A stretch of DNA of 7,104 bases from Deltaproteobacteria bacterium (GTDB lineage: Bacteria > Desulfobacterota > GWC2-55-46 > JADFVP01): the NCBI GenBank assembly GCA_024275855.1, contig JAJRYL010000018.1, positions 1 to 7,104 on the forward strand, given 5' to 3'. Below are positions 1 through 7,083 of this stretch, in pieces (positions within the stretch are counted from its first letter, which is position 1; every line of letters starts with the position of its first letter). The position numbers and the translations under genes were made by a program. The notes below the pieces were generated by a model. That model saw only the letters and a list, made by a program, of their open reading frames with translations. It searched no databases and was not told where the DNA came from.

Positions 1-188
1 ACAATGTTTGAAAGCCGATGAGTAAGAGCTATTCGCCGTAGTTTCGGGCTGCCATGCTCAGTTTTATATTAAAGACGGCACCTGTAAGTCTGTTGTATTT
101 ACTTCCTTATAGGTCTATCTTTTGTTTGTGCTTTTTATAGATTTTATACGACAGCTAAGCGTTGTATTTCGGCCTGTAAGGTGGTATC

Positions 189-217
189 TTGACTGATGAT
201 GGATTGAGTCCTTTAAC
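189..217 (+). promoter_or_regulatory. Candidate sigma-70 promoter upstream of lipA
   Basis: A TTGACT box at 189-194 (5 of 6 matches to the -35 consensus) is followed, after exactly 17 bases, by TTTAAC at 212-217 (4 of 6 matches to the -10 consensus). Transcription would begin near base 224 and give a leader of roughly 58 bases before the lipA start. This is the best-spaced promoter-like pair I found in the 281 bases ahead of lipA. A weaker pair (TTGTTT at 122-127, TATACG at 145-150, also 17 bases apart) lies further upstream. Both are read by eye only. Confidence 0.4.
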
Positions 218-281
218 GGGCTTGTCGGAAGGTTTTAAATAGAGGCAAATAGCGGCAAGCAGTAAGATACGGGGTTTTGCA

Positions 282-1169
282 GTGGTTGTAAACAGGCGGA
301 GGCTTCCTGAGTGGGCGCGCAAAAAGCTCGGCAATCCCGGGGCGCTTCATCATACAAAGAAGATTTTAAGAGAGCGAAATTTAAATACTGTCTGCGAGTC
401 GGCACGTTGCCCTAATATAGGCGAGTGTTTTACAAAACCGACCGCTACGTTTCTTATTTTGGGCGCTGTCTGTACCCGCAGTTGCGGTTTCTGTTCGGTA
501 GATAAGGGCAGGACTCCTGAGAGTGTGGACGTTAACGAGCCTGACAATATTGCCGGGGCGGTTGTAGAGCTTGAACTGGCCCATGTTGTGCTTACCTCGG
601 TAACACGCGACGACCTTGTTGACGGAGGCGCCGGCCACTTTGCCGCTGCCATAAGAGCGATAAAAGAGATTAATTCCGCTACCGGCAGGCGTATTACAAT
701 AGAGGTGCTTATCCCGGACTTTAAGGGTGTAAAAAAAGATCTTTATACGGTGCTCGAAGCCGGGCCTGATATCTTCAACCATAACCTCGAAACAGTTCCG
801 TCTCTTTACTCTGTTGTCCGTCCCGAAGCCGACTATATCCGGTCTCTGTCTGTTATAGAAATGGCTTCGAAGTACTGTTCCGTTAATGGTAACGGGCAGA
901 GCCTTAAGAGCAAGAGCGGAATAATGGTCGGTTTTGGCGAGAGCGTGCAAGAGGTTAAGCGGGTGCTCAAAGACCTTCATTCCGCTGGTTGTAAAAGCGT
1001 TACCATAGGGCAGTACCTCCAGCCGACACGGCGTAGCCTGCCGGTAAAAGAGTACGTGGAGCCGGAGGTTTTTAAGGAGTATGAAGAGTTCGGGCTTGCT
1101 TTAGGAATAGAGAAGGTCTATTCGGGAACGTTCGTGCGCAGTTCATACAATGCTGAACTGCACCTGTAG
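282..1169 (+). CDS. lipA: Lipoyl synthase (radical SAM)
   Basis: LipA inserts two sulfur atoms at C6 and C8 of the octanoyl chain carried on lipoyl domains of 2-oxoacid dehydrogenases and the glycine-cleavage H protein, in the cytoplasm. Both iron-sulfur cluster motifs are visible. The auxiliary cluster ligands are Cys38, Cys43 and Cys49 (CESARCPNIGEC). The radical-SAM ligands are Cys64, Cys68 and Cys71 (CTRSCGFC). The C-terminal RSSY motif (286-289) supplies the serine ligand of the auxiliary cluster. Family landmarks TRDDLVDGGA and the LETVPSLY stretch are also present. At 295 residues it is a normal full length. The start is GTG at 282, with only a weak GGGG (271-274) as ribosome site; the homologous N-terminal RLPEWARKKL follows at once, so no other start is needed. 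The octanoyltransferase gene lipB, often a neighbour of lipA, is not in the window. Confidence 0.96.
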   Translation: MVVNRRRLPEWARKKLGNPGALHHTKKILRERNLNTVCESARCPNIGECFTKPTATFLILGAVCTRSCGFCSVDKGRTPESVDVNEPDNIAGAVVELELAHVVLTSVTRDDLVDGGAGHFAAAIRAIKEINSATGRRITIEVLIPDFKGVKKDLYTVLEAGPDIFNHNLETVPSLYSVVRPEADYIRSLSVIEMASKYCSVNGNGQSLKSKSGIMVGFGESVQEVKRVLKDLHSAGCKSVTIGQYLQPTRRSLPVKEYVEPEVFKEYEEFGLALGIEKVYSGTFVRSSYNAELHL

Positions 1170-1422
1170 CTGGAGCGTCTATCTATAAAGTCTGAGCCTT
1201 TAACATCTGTGCGTTGTTCATATTTAAGGGTTGCGCCTGTAGTCTTTAATGTCTACTTGGAGTATCGGGCCTTTTAATATTCGTGCTAAGTTCTTATGGC
1301 GCACGAGTTACACTTGCAGTTATTAACGCTAATTTATCAAACCGGGCTCTTTGTCCGGTCATAACTATCAAATAAATACGTGTACGGCTAAAGTATACGG
1401 TAGAGCCGCCGAGTTTAAGATA

Positions 1423-2085
1423 ATGGAAGATTTTTACAGAATAAAAAGATTGCCGCCTTACGTCTTTAATCAGGTTATAGAGTTGAAGGCCGAGGCCCGC
1501 CGCAGAGGCGAGGATATTATCGATTTCGGCATGGGCAACCCGGACCAGCCTACCCCGCCGCATATAGTCGAGAAGATGGTAGAGGCGGTGCAGAACCCGC
1601 GCAACCACAGGTACTCGGCCTCCAAGGGTATATATAAACTAAGGCTTGCGATTACCGACTGGTACAAGCGGCACTATGATGTCGATCTCGACCCGAATAC
1701 CGAGGCCGTCGCTACCATAGGCTCCAAAGAGGGTATCTCGCACCTCGCTATGGCTATAATAGCCCCGGGTGACGTCGTCTTCGTGCCTAACCCCACGTAC
1801 CCGATACACGCCTACTCCGTTGTCATAGCCGGCGGCGACCTTATGAGTATTCCGCTCTATCCGGGAGTCGATTTTTTCGATGAGCTTTTAAAGGCTGTTA
1901 AGGTTTCCTGGCCGAAGCCTAAGCTGCTTATACTGAACTTTCCGCACAATCCGACTACAGAGGTCGTTGAACTCGATTTCTTTGTCAAGATCGTGGACTT
2001 TGCCAGAGAGCACGACATGATGGTGGTGCATGATCTCGCTTACGCCGATATAGTCTTCGACGGTTATAAGGCTCCGAGCATTTAG
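1423..2085 (+). CDS. alaC: AlaC-type aminotransferase, N-terminal part (frame broken at 2083)
   Basis: This is the first 220 residues of a PLP-dependent class I/II aminotransferase most like AlaC, the glutamate-pyruvate (alanine) transaminase. The opening [15 protein letters not shown] and the substrate-side [12 protein letters not shown] are typical of that family. The cofactor-binding Asn176 (HNPTTE) and the Asp204/Tyr207 pair (DLAYAD) are present. The frame then meets TAG at 2083-2085, just before the region that should carry the PLP lysine. I chose ATG 1423. An in-frame TTG at 1351 would add 24 residues unlike the family, and the ribosome site at 1423 is weak either way. The family continues without a gap in another frame (see 2106-2597), and restoring one base gives a normal 391-residue protein. 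On its own this half cannot be an active enzyme. An LL-diaminopimelate or aspartate aminotransferase role is the main alternative to alanine. Confidence 0.85.
   Translation: MEDFYRIKRLPPYVFNQVIELKAEARRRGEDIIDFGMGNPDQPTPPHIVEKMVEAVQNPRNHRYSASKGIYKLRLAITDWYKRHYDVDLDPNTEAVATIGSKEGISHLAMAIIAPGDVVFVPNPTYPIHAYSVVIAGGDLMSIPLYPGVDFFDELLKAVKVSWPKPKLLILNFPHNPTTEVVELDFFVKIVDFAREHDMMVVHDLAYADIVFDGYKAPSI
2081..2085 (+). other. Single-base frameshift site in the aminotransferase gene
   Basis: The codons GCT CCG AGC ATT TAG end the first frame. If the three-T run at 2081-2083 had a fourth T, the reading would be AGC ATT TTA GAG GTT CCG and would continue in frame as [12 protein letters not shown], exactly as the family does, straight into the next open frame. 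The change is therefore one lost T in a short T run. Both sides are otherwise undamaged, which points to a sequencing or assembly error or a very recent mutation. The ATT codon cannot re-pair well after slipping back one base, so programmed frameshifting is unlikely. Confidence 0.85.
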
Positions 2086-2105
2086 AGGTTCCGGGGGCGA
2101 AGGAT

Positions 2106-2597
2106 TTGGCCGTTGAGTTTTATACGCTTAGCAAGAGCTACAATATGCCCGGTTGGAGGGTCGGTTTCGCCGTCGGTAACCAGCGGATGATAGGCGCGCT
2201 GACACGAATAAAGAGTTACCTCGATTACGGAATGTTTCAGCCGATACAGATAGCCGGAATAATCGCGTTAAACGGCCCGCAGGATTGTGTCGAGCAGATA
2301 CGCCTTATGTACAAAGACCGCAGGGACGTGCTTGCCGAGAGCTTTAAAGAAGCGGGCTGGGATATACCCAAACCAAAGGCTACTATGTTCATGTGGGGCA
2401 AGATTCCAGAGGCCTTGAATATGAAGTCTCTTGAGTTCTCCAAGTTTATGCTGGAGAAAGCCGGTGTGGCCGTCTCTCCCGGAATCGGTTTCGGCGAGTA
2501 TGGCGACGATTACGTGCGTATGGCCCTTGTCGAGAACGAGCACCGTATACGGCAGGCGTCGCGCGGGATAAGAAAAGCGCTCGAAGGGGTGCTCTAA
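2106..2597 (+). CDS. alaC: AlaC-type aminotransferase, C-terminal part
   Basis: This frame carries the rest of the aminotransferase that begins at 1423. It opens with [17 protein letters not shown], where the lysine in SKSYNMPG (codon 2133-2135, residue 238 of the repaired protein) forms the Schiff base with PLP. The conserved arginine that binds the substrate carboxylate is in YVRMAL (residue 366 of the repaired protein). The C-terminus [17 protein letters not shown] is a normal family ending. TTG at 2106 is merely the first possible start in this frame; homology runs back to 2085 (GAG GTT CCG GGG), so this is a continuation and probably not an independent gene. The stop TAA at 2595-2597 shares bases with the ribosome site of hom, ten bases upstream of it. 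This tight spacing places the aminotransferase in the threonine operon. Confidence 0.82.
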   Translation: MAVEFYTLSKSYNMPGWRVGFAVGNQRMIGALTRIKSYLDYGMFQPIQIAGIIALNGPQDCVEQIRLMYKDRRDVLAESFKEAGWDIPKPKATMFMWGKIPEALNMKSLEFSKFMLEKAGVAVSPGIGFGEYGDDYVRMALVENEHRIRQASRGIRKALEGVL

Positions 2598-2600
2598 GGA
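2596..2600 (+). promoter_or_regulatory. Ribosome binding site of hom
   Basis: AAGGA lies seven bases ahead of the hom ATG at 2608 and overlaps the last two bases of the aminotransferase stop codon. This fixes the hom start and suggests translation of hom is coupled to that of the aminotransferase frame. Confidence 0.7.
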
Positions 2601-2607
2601 TTATGGA

Positions 2608-3927
2608 ATGAAGAAGATAAACGTAGGTCTTATAGGTTTCGGTACCGTGGGCACGGGCGTCGTTAAGGTTTTGCAGAAAAACGGGGCGCTTATCTCGAAG
2701 CGGCTCGGCGCCGAGATAGTTCTTAAAAGGGTTGCCGACCATGATACGACTACCGACAGGGGGGTCGTGCTGCCAGAAGGCGTGCTGGTCCCGGACGCTT
2801 CGGTAATAATAGACGACACTGAGATCGACATAGTCGTAGAGCTTATAGGCGGCACCAATGCCGCTAAAGAGCTTACCTTGCAGGCTATCGAAAACGGCAA
2901 GCACGTCGCTACGGCCAACAAAGCGTTGCTCTCAACGCACGGACGTGAAATATTTACCCTTGCCGCAAAAAAATCGGTAGAGGTAGGTTTCGAGGCGTCA
3001 GTAGGTGGAGGCATTCCCGTGCTAAAGGCTCTCAGGGAGGGGCTTGTTGCCAATAACATAGATTCGATGTTCGGCATAATCAACGGCACCGCAAACTATA
3101 TTCTCTCCAAGATGAAGAACGAGGGCGGAAAGTTCGAAGACGTTTTAAAGCTCGCGCAGGAGAAGGGGTACGCGGAGGCAGACCCGACATACGACGTAGA
3201 CGGAATAGATACGGCCCATAAGTTAGCCCTGCTTATCAACATAGCGTACGGTACATACGTTACGCATGAGGATATTTATACCGAGGGGATACGCTCTATA
3301 AACCAGCTCGATATCGATTTCGCAAGTGAGTTCGGCCTGACTATAAAGCTTCTCGCTATAGCCAAGTTTACTGACGGCAAGGTAGAGGCGCGGGTTCACC
3401 CCACTATGATACCGTCCGACCATCCGCTCGCAACGGTGGACGGGGCGTATAACGCCGTCTTTATGCACGGAGACGCGGTCGGCTCCGTTATGTTCTACGG
3501 GCTTGGCGCCGGAGAGGAGCCTACGGCGAGCGCGGTAGTCGCGGATATTATAGATATATGCAGAAATATCAGGTGCGGCGCAATCGGTAGAACCGCCCCT
3601 CTTTCCACGCTGCCGGAGGCTATAACAAAAGTTGAGATAACGGCTACCGACGAGTTGGACGTACAGTTCTACATGCGTTTTCTCGTTACCGATTCGCCGG
3701 GTGTGCTTGCCAGCATATCGGGTATACTCGGAAACCATAATATATCTATCTACTCCGTTATCCAGCACGAACGCAAGGTCGGCGGAGCCGTGGCGCTTGT
3801 TATAAGAACCCACCACGCGCTTGAGCGGGAGCTTAGGGCGGCTGTGGCGGAGATAGAGAAGCTTGACGTGACAAAAGAGAAGGTTGTTTATATCAGGATA
3901 GAGGAGACGCTCGGTGCATCTGAATAG
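2608..3927 (+). CDS. hom: Homoserine dehydrogenase, monofunctional with ACT domain
   Basis: Hom reduces L-aspartate 4-semialdehyde to L-homoserine with NAD(P)H, the branch step towards threonine and methionine. The N-terminal Rossmann fold shows GFGTVG at residues 10-15. The catalytic domain has [13 protein letters not shown], the [11 protein letters not shown] signature, and [10 protein letters not shown] followed by AHK, in which Asp201 and Lys205 match the catalytic Asp/Lys pair of the family. A C-terminal ACT domain begins near residue 354 ([19 protein letters not shown]) and is expected to bind threonine for feedback inhibition. There is no aspartokinase domain, so this is the single-function form, and 439 residues is the usual length. 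ATG 2608 is set by the AAGGA seven bases upstream. It lies between the aminotransferase and thrC, overlapping thrC by 14 bases. Ile is mostly coded by ATA. Confidence 0.97.
   Translation: MKKINVGLIGFGTVGTGVVKVLQKNGALISKRLGAEIVLKRVADHDTTTDRGVVLPEGVLVPDASVIIDDTEIDIVVELIGGTNAAKELTLQAIENGKHVATANKALLSTHGREIFTLAAKKSVEVGFEASVGGGIPVLKALREGLVANNIDSMFGIINGTANYILSKMKNEGGKFEDVLKLAQEKGYAEADPTYDVDGIDTAHKLALLINIAYGTYVTHEDIYTEGIRSINQLDIDFASEFGLTIKLLAIAKFTDGKVEARVHPTMIPSDHPLATVDGAYNAVFMHGDAVGSVMFYGLGAGEEPTASAVVADIIDICRNIRCGAIGRTAPLSTLPEAITKVEITATDELDVQFYMRFLVTDSPGVLASISGILGNHNISIYSVIQHERKVGGAVALVIRTHHALERELRAAVAEIEKLDVTKEKVVYIRIEETLGASE
3901..3906 (+). promoter_or_regulatory. Ribosome binding site of thrC, inside hom
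   Basis: GAGGAG, within the last codons of hom, is seven bases ahead of GTG 3914. It decides the thrC start: the 14-base overlap with hom is real and indicates translational coupling. No ATG exists nearby in the frame before the conserved N-terminal [13 protein letters not shown]. Confidence 0.7.
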
Positions 3928-4990
3928 AAAAGGGCTCTGGAAGGGACTTATACGGGAATTCAGGGAGTATCTGCCCGAAATAAGCGACGAAGCTATAGCG
4001 ACTTTTAAAGAGGGGAATACCCCGTTAATAGAGTCATATAACCTTGATGACATCTTTGGCGGCCTGCGGCTGCTCTTTAAGTACGAGGGGTTGAACCCGA
4101 CCGGCTCTTTTAAAGACCGCGGCATGACGGTAGCCGTCTCCAAAGCTCGCGAAGAGGGCGCTAAGGCGGTTATATGCGCCTCAACGGGAAATACCTCCGC
4201 ATCCGCAGCGGCGTATGCCGCGCGTGCCGGACTAAAGGCGTACGTTCTGATTCCCGAAGGGGCGATAGCGCTTGGTAAGCTGTCGCAGGCGATAATGCAC
4301 GGAGCGGTAGTGTTGCAGGTAGACGGTAACTTTGACGACGCTTTAAAGATAGTGGTCGAAATAGCTGAAAAGAATCCGGTAACGCTTGTCAACTCGTTAA
4401 ACCCCTACAGGATAGAGGGGCAGAAGACAGCGGCCTTCGAGGTATGCGAGCATCTTGGGCACGCCCCCACTTATCATTTTATGCCGGTCGGCAACGCCGG
4501 AAATATTACCGCCTACTGGAAGGGGTACAACGAGTACAAAAAGCACGGCCTTATCTCGAACCTTCCGAAGATGATGGGTTTTCAGGCGGCGGGCGCGGCG
4601 CCCATAGTTCTTGGCCATCCTGTAGAGTTTCCGGAAACAATCGCTACCGCCATCAGGATAGGTAATCCGGCGAGTTGGGACTACGCGGTAAAGGCGCGAG
4701 ACGAGTCAGGAGGCGTTATCGAGTCGGTGACCGATGAAGAGATACTCGACGCGTATAAACTCATTGCCGCACGTGAAGGAATCTTCTGCGAACCGGCCTC
4801 CGCGGCCTCGCTTGCAGGAGCCATACGGCTTAAGAAAGAGGGCGTTCTGGTTGACGGAGATACGGTCGTCTGTACCCTTACCGGGCACGGTCTGAAAGAC
4901 CCTGATAACGCTCTTGCGATTTCTCCGGCTCCAATGAAAGTACCGGCTAATACAGAGAAAATTTTAAAGATTATGGATTTAAAGGGCTGA
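3914..4990 (+). CDS. thrC: Threonine synthase, short form
   Basis: ThrC converts O-phospho-L-homoserine and water to L-threonine and phosphate, using PLP, as the last threonine step. The fold-type II signature is clear: EGNTPL at residues 33-38, the PLP lysine Lys67 in [18 protein letters not shown] at 90-96 that holds the substrate/cofactor carboxylates, a glycine-rich phosphate-binding PVGNAGN loop at 191-197, and TGHGLKD at 323-329. At 358 residues it is the short bacterial/archaeal form (as in Bacillus and Aquifex), not the longer E. coli type of about 430. The start is GTG 3914, with GAGGAG inside hom as ribosome site. Its substrate requires a homoserine kinase, and the ApgM-like gene 167 bases downstream is the only candidate in view. 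Confidence 0.97.
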   Translation: MHLNRKGLWKGLIREFREYLPEISDEAIATFKEGNTPLIESYNLDDIFGGLRLLFKYEGLNPTGSFKDRGMTVAVSKAREEGAKAVICASTGNTSASAAAYAARAGLKAYVLIPEGAIALGKLSQAIMHGAVVLQVDGNFDDALKIVVEIAEKNPVTLVNSLNPYRIEGQKTAAFEVCEHLGHAPTYHFMPVGNAGNITAYWKGYNEYKKHGLISNLPKMMGFQAAGAAPIVLGHPVEFPETIATAIRIGNPASWDYAVKARDESGGVIESVTDEEILDAYKLIAAREGIFCEPASAASLAGAIRLKKEGVLVDGDTVVCTLTGHGLKDPDNALAISPAPMKVPANTEKILKIMDLKG

Positions 4991-5014
4991 GTTCATACTC
5001 TGTTTGATTGCCGT

Positions 5015-5036
5015 AAAAGCGCTGTTTCGCTCTTTT
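5015..5036 (+). terminator. Weak hairpin with T run after thrC
   Basis: AAAAGCG (5015-5021) can pair with CGCT plus TTT (5028-5035) around a six-base loop and a single bulged C at 5032, ending in TTTT. The stem is short and A/T-rich at its base, so it would be a poor terminator. Some readthrough from thrC into the next gene is likely. Confidence 0.25.
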
Positions 5037-5108
5037 GTAAAGTTTGGCGCGGGGCGGCCTCTTCGGGTTGTATAGACATTTCCTAATAGCGTCTCTTCTT
5101 TCTTACGA

Positions 5109-5114
5109 TATAAT
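5109..5114 (+). promoter_or_regulatory. TATAAT box upstream of the ApgM-like gene
   Basis: A perfect -10 hexamer lies 43 bases before the ATG at 5158, in an A/T-rich stretch. I see no fitting -35 box at 16-18 bases upstream (the bases there are ATAGCG), so its activity is uncertain. If used, it would give this gene its own promoter inside the threonine cluster. Confidence 0.3.
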
Positions 5115-5157
5115 ATACACTGTCTCGTACTATCTGTAATCGATAAAAGGAACCTTT

Positions 5158-6378
5158 ATGAAGTACGTAATACTTATAGGCGACGGTATGAGCGATGAGC
5201 CTGTTGAAAGGCTCGGCAATAAAACTCCGCTTGAGGCCGCAAAGACCCCGGCAATGGACTCTATAGCCGGGGCGGGCCGCTATGGGCTTTACGCCACCGT
5301 ACCCGAAGGGTATCCGCCGGGCAGCGATGTTGCCAATCTTTCCATATTAGGGTTCTCTCCGGCCAGGTATTACACGGGCAGGGCTCCGCTTGAGGCGGCT
5401 TCAATAGGCGTTGAGCTTTCTTCTACAGATGTCGCTTACAGGTGCAACCTTGTAACATTGGTAGATGATGGTGAAACTACTATTATGGACGACTACTCCG
5501 CCGGGCACATTACCACTGAAGAGGCCGGTGAGCTTGTACATGATTTTGATAAAAAGATTGGGGGAGCCGACGGCATACGCTTTTATCCCGGTACTTCGTA
5601 CCGCCATTTAATGGTATGGGAGGGCGCTCCGGCCGGAGTGTCTACCGTTAAGGCCACTCCGCCGCACGATATTTCAGACCGTTCCATAGAAGGGCATTTG
5701 CCGGTTGGCCCCGGAGCAGTTAAAATGGCCGAGCTTACGGCCTTGTCGCAAGACTTCTTTTCCGCTCATCCGGTAAATAAAAGGCGTATTGCAGATGGCA
5801 AAAAACCGGCCACCTCTATCTGGTTGTGGGGGCAGGGGCTGCGCCCTCAAATGACCACTATTAAAGAGCGTTTCGGTGTAGACGGCTCTATGATATCGGC
5901 GGTAGATCTGATGAAGGGCATAGGCATTTACGCCGGGCTGGAAGTGATAAACGTGCCAGGAGCCACCGGTTATATAGACACCAACTACGACGGCAAGGTC
6001 GGTTACGCCATGAAGTCGCTTGTAGATAAAGACTTTGTCTGTATCCATGTAGAGGCGCCGGACGAGGCGGGACATCAGGGCAGCCTGGAAGATAAGATGA
6101 CCGCTATCGAGGACTTCGACTCCAAGATAGTCGCTCCTGTGCTTCTATCCTTAAGGGCAACGGGCGAAGAGTTTACCGTGCTTGTTTTAAACGACCACCC
6201 GACCCCTGTTGAGCTTAAGACCCATACGTCAGACCCTGTGCCTTTTGCGCTCTGTACGGGCGTACAACTTGCCGCTGATTTAGAGCCGAAAAAGTTTTCA
6301 GAGAGCGGCGCAAAGGCTACCGGCCTGCTTATAGACGATACCGACCAATTTATAGAGGGCTTTTTTAAAGGCGCGTAA
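5158..6378 (+). CDS. apgM: ApgM-like alkaline-phosphatase-superfamily protein; putative homoserine kinase
   Basis: This belongs to the cofactor-independent, archaeal-type phosphoglycerate mutase family (ApgM), which uses two metal ions. Visible metal and catalytic positions are Asp9 (LIGDGMSDEP), Ser56 (GSDVANLS, the likely nucleophile), Asp302/His306 (APDEAGHQG), Asp346/His347 (NDHPTP) and His356 (THTSDPVPF). The length of 406 residues is normal, and AGGA six bases before ATG 5158 supports the start. Family knowledge: a subgroup encoded beside hom and thrC in genomes lacking ThrB has been proposed to be homoserine kinase (the TIGRFAM 'proposed homoserine kinase', TIGR02535 as I recall it). 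Here it follows hom and thrC directly, and no GHMP kinase is present in the window, so I infer homoserine phosphorylation to O-phosphohomoserine. Phosphoglycerate mutase activity (2-PG/3-PG interconversion) remains possible. Family membership is near certain; the substrate is not. Confidence 0.9.
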   Translation: MKYVILIGDGMSDEPVERLGNKTPLEAAKTPAMDSIAGAGRYGLYATVPEGYPPGSDVANLSILGFSPARYYTGRAPLEAASIGVELSSTDVAYRCNLVTLVDDGETTIMDDYSAGHITTEEAGELVHDFDKKIGGADGIRFYPGTSYRHLMVWEGAPAGVSTVKATPPHDISDRSIEGHLPVGPGAVKMAELTALSQDFFSAHPVNKRRIADGKKPATSIWLWGQGLRPQMTTIKERFGVDGSMISAVDLMKGIGIYAGLEVINVPGATGYIDTNYDGKVGYAMKSLVDKDFVCIHVEAPDEAGHQGSLEDKMTAIEDFDSKIVAPVLLSLRATGEEFTVLVLNDHPTPVELKTHTSDPVPFALCTGVQLAADLEPKKFSESGAKATGLLIDDTDQFIEGFFKGA

Positions 6379-6407
6379 CCTCTCTTTTATATTCGAGCAG
6401 GTAAGAG

Positions 6408-6437
6408 ACGGGGAAGCCTTTAGGCTTCCCCGTTTTT
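6408..6437 (+). terminator. Strong intrinsic terminator after the ApgM-like gene
   Basis: An 11-bp perfect stem (6408-6418 with 6423-6433, core CGGGGAAGCC / GGCTTCCCCG) closes a four-base TTTA loop and runs directly into TTTTT (6433-6437). It sits 30 bases after the stop codon. There is no A run before the stem, so it should act on the + strand only. It marks the end of the aminotransferase-hom-thrC-apgM unit. Confidence 0.93.
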
Positions 6438-6453
6438 ATCTGTTTTCGTATGC

Positions 6454-6462
6454 TGCGATAAT
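6454..6462 (+). promoter_or_regulatory. Possible extended -10 element for the membrane protein gene
   Basis: TGCGATAAT combines an upstream TG with a 5-of-6 -10 hexamer (GATAAT at 6457-6462), 39 bases before the ATG at 6502. The -35 region falls on the terminator T run (TTTTAT at 6434-6439) and is poor, as is common for extended -10 promoters. A promoter is needed here because a strong terminator lies just upstream. Confidence 0.3.
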
Positions 6463-6501
6463 AACGCACTACTGCGTAGGGCGAAGAAGAGTTAAGGAGT
6501 C

Positions 6502-7083
6502 ATGTCATATAAAGACCTATTAGGTATTATCGCCATTGCGCTCACCTTTATCGCGTACTTTCCGTATATCCGCTTAATTATCAAGGGTACAGTTAAGCCT
6601 CATGTCTTTTCATGGATTATATGGGGTACAACAACTTTTGTAGTATTTCTTGCACAGCTTCAAGACAACGGAGGCGCGGGAGCATGGCCGATAGGTGTTT
6701 CAGGCGTTATTACAATCTTTATCGCGGTATTGGCTTATATAAAACGGGCTGATATTAGAATAACCAGAGCGGACCGGCTCTTTTTTCTCTCGGCAATGTC
6801 GTCGTTGCCTCTCTGGTACTTTACGTCAGACCCGTTATGGGCCGTTGTTATCCTGACAACGGTTGATACTTTCGGGTTCGGGCCTACTGTAAGAAAAGTA
6901 TACATACATCCGTATTCCGAATCACTGCTCTTTTTTTTACTCTTCGCTATACGAAATATAATAGCTATTGGAGCGCTCGAAAATTATTCGGCCACAACAT
7001 TGCTCTTTCCTGTTGTCACCGCTGTTGCGTGCCTCTTATTAATCGTAATGGCAGCTTTCAGAAGGCGTATGTTAACAACCTGA
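6502..7083 (+). CDS. Seven-helix membrane protein of unknown function, PQ-loop/SWEET-like
   Basis: I do not recognise a named gene. The 193-residue product is very hydrophobic. Likely membrane helices are at about 5-23, 34-53, 62-80, 91-107, 112-130, 139-158 and 164-186, a 3+1+3 layout. Helices 1 and 5 each carry a proline near their end (Pro21 in AYFPYI, Pro128 in FGFGPTV), followed by a short basic loop, a second proline (Pro33, Pro137) and a Ser-containing start of the next helix. This looks like a duplicated three-helix unit, as in PQ-loop and SWEET transporters. That assignment is an inference from the pattern only. There is no signal peptide beyond helix 1, and the tail FRRRM is positively charged. 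ATG 6502 is the only possible start: an in-frame TAA lies at 6493-6495. AAGGAG (6494-6499) is unusually close at two bases, with GAAGAAGAG (6483-6491) a further option. ATA supplies about a third of Ile codons, fewer than in hom. Confidence 0.85.
   Translation: MSYKDLLGIIAIALTFIAYFPYIRLIIKGTVKPHVFSWIIWGTTTFVVFLAQLQDNGGAGAWPIGVSGVITIFIAVLAYIKRADIRITRADRLFFLSAMSSLPLWYFTSDPLWAVVILTTVDTFGFGPTVRKVYIHPYSESLLFFLLFAIRNIIAIGALENYSATTLLFPVVTAVACLLLIVMAAFRRRMLTT

Noticed and set aside
1..25. Short open stretch (seven codons then TAA at 23-25) that might be the tail of an upstream gene
   Set aside because: Too short to test for homology or coding character; no recognisable protein ending or terminator supports it.
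381..980. 199-codon minus-strand open frame inside lipA
   Set aside because: It is a shadow of lipA, whose cluster motifs and full length are unambiguous.
81..1259. Similar words in both intergenic gaps (CCTGTAAGTCT at about 81 and CCTGTAGTCT at about 1236, each followed by a similar T-rich stretch to TACTT)
   Set aside because: About 18 of 24 positions match with one gap; in T-rich spacer DNA with only two copies this is not distinguishable from chance.
1351..1422. TTG start at 1351 for the aminotransferase
   Set aside because: The 24 extra residues do not resemble the family N-terminus, the start codon is poor, and it would lie inside a hairpin; ATG 1423 matches the family opening.
2081..2106. 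Programmed -1 frameshift joining the two aminotransferase halves
   Set aside because: There is no X XXY YYZ slippery heptamer and no evident downstream stimulator. ATT would re-pair badly as CAT, and AlaC-type enzymes are not known to need frameshifting.
3223..4392. 389-codon open frame on the minus strand across hom and thrC
   Set aside because: It lies fully opposite two well-recognised genes, has no family features, and its composition is what antisense reading of these codons would give.
5050..5070. CTTCGG tetraloop-like hairpin before the ApgM-like gene
   Set aside because: Only the closing C-G and one T-G pair form; the flanks do not extend the stem.
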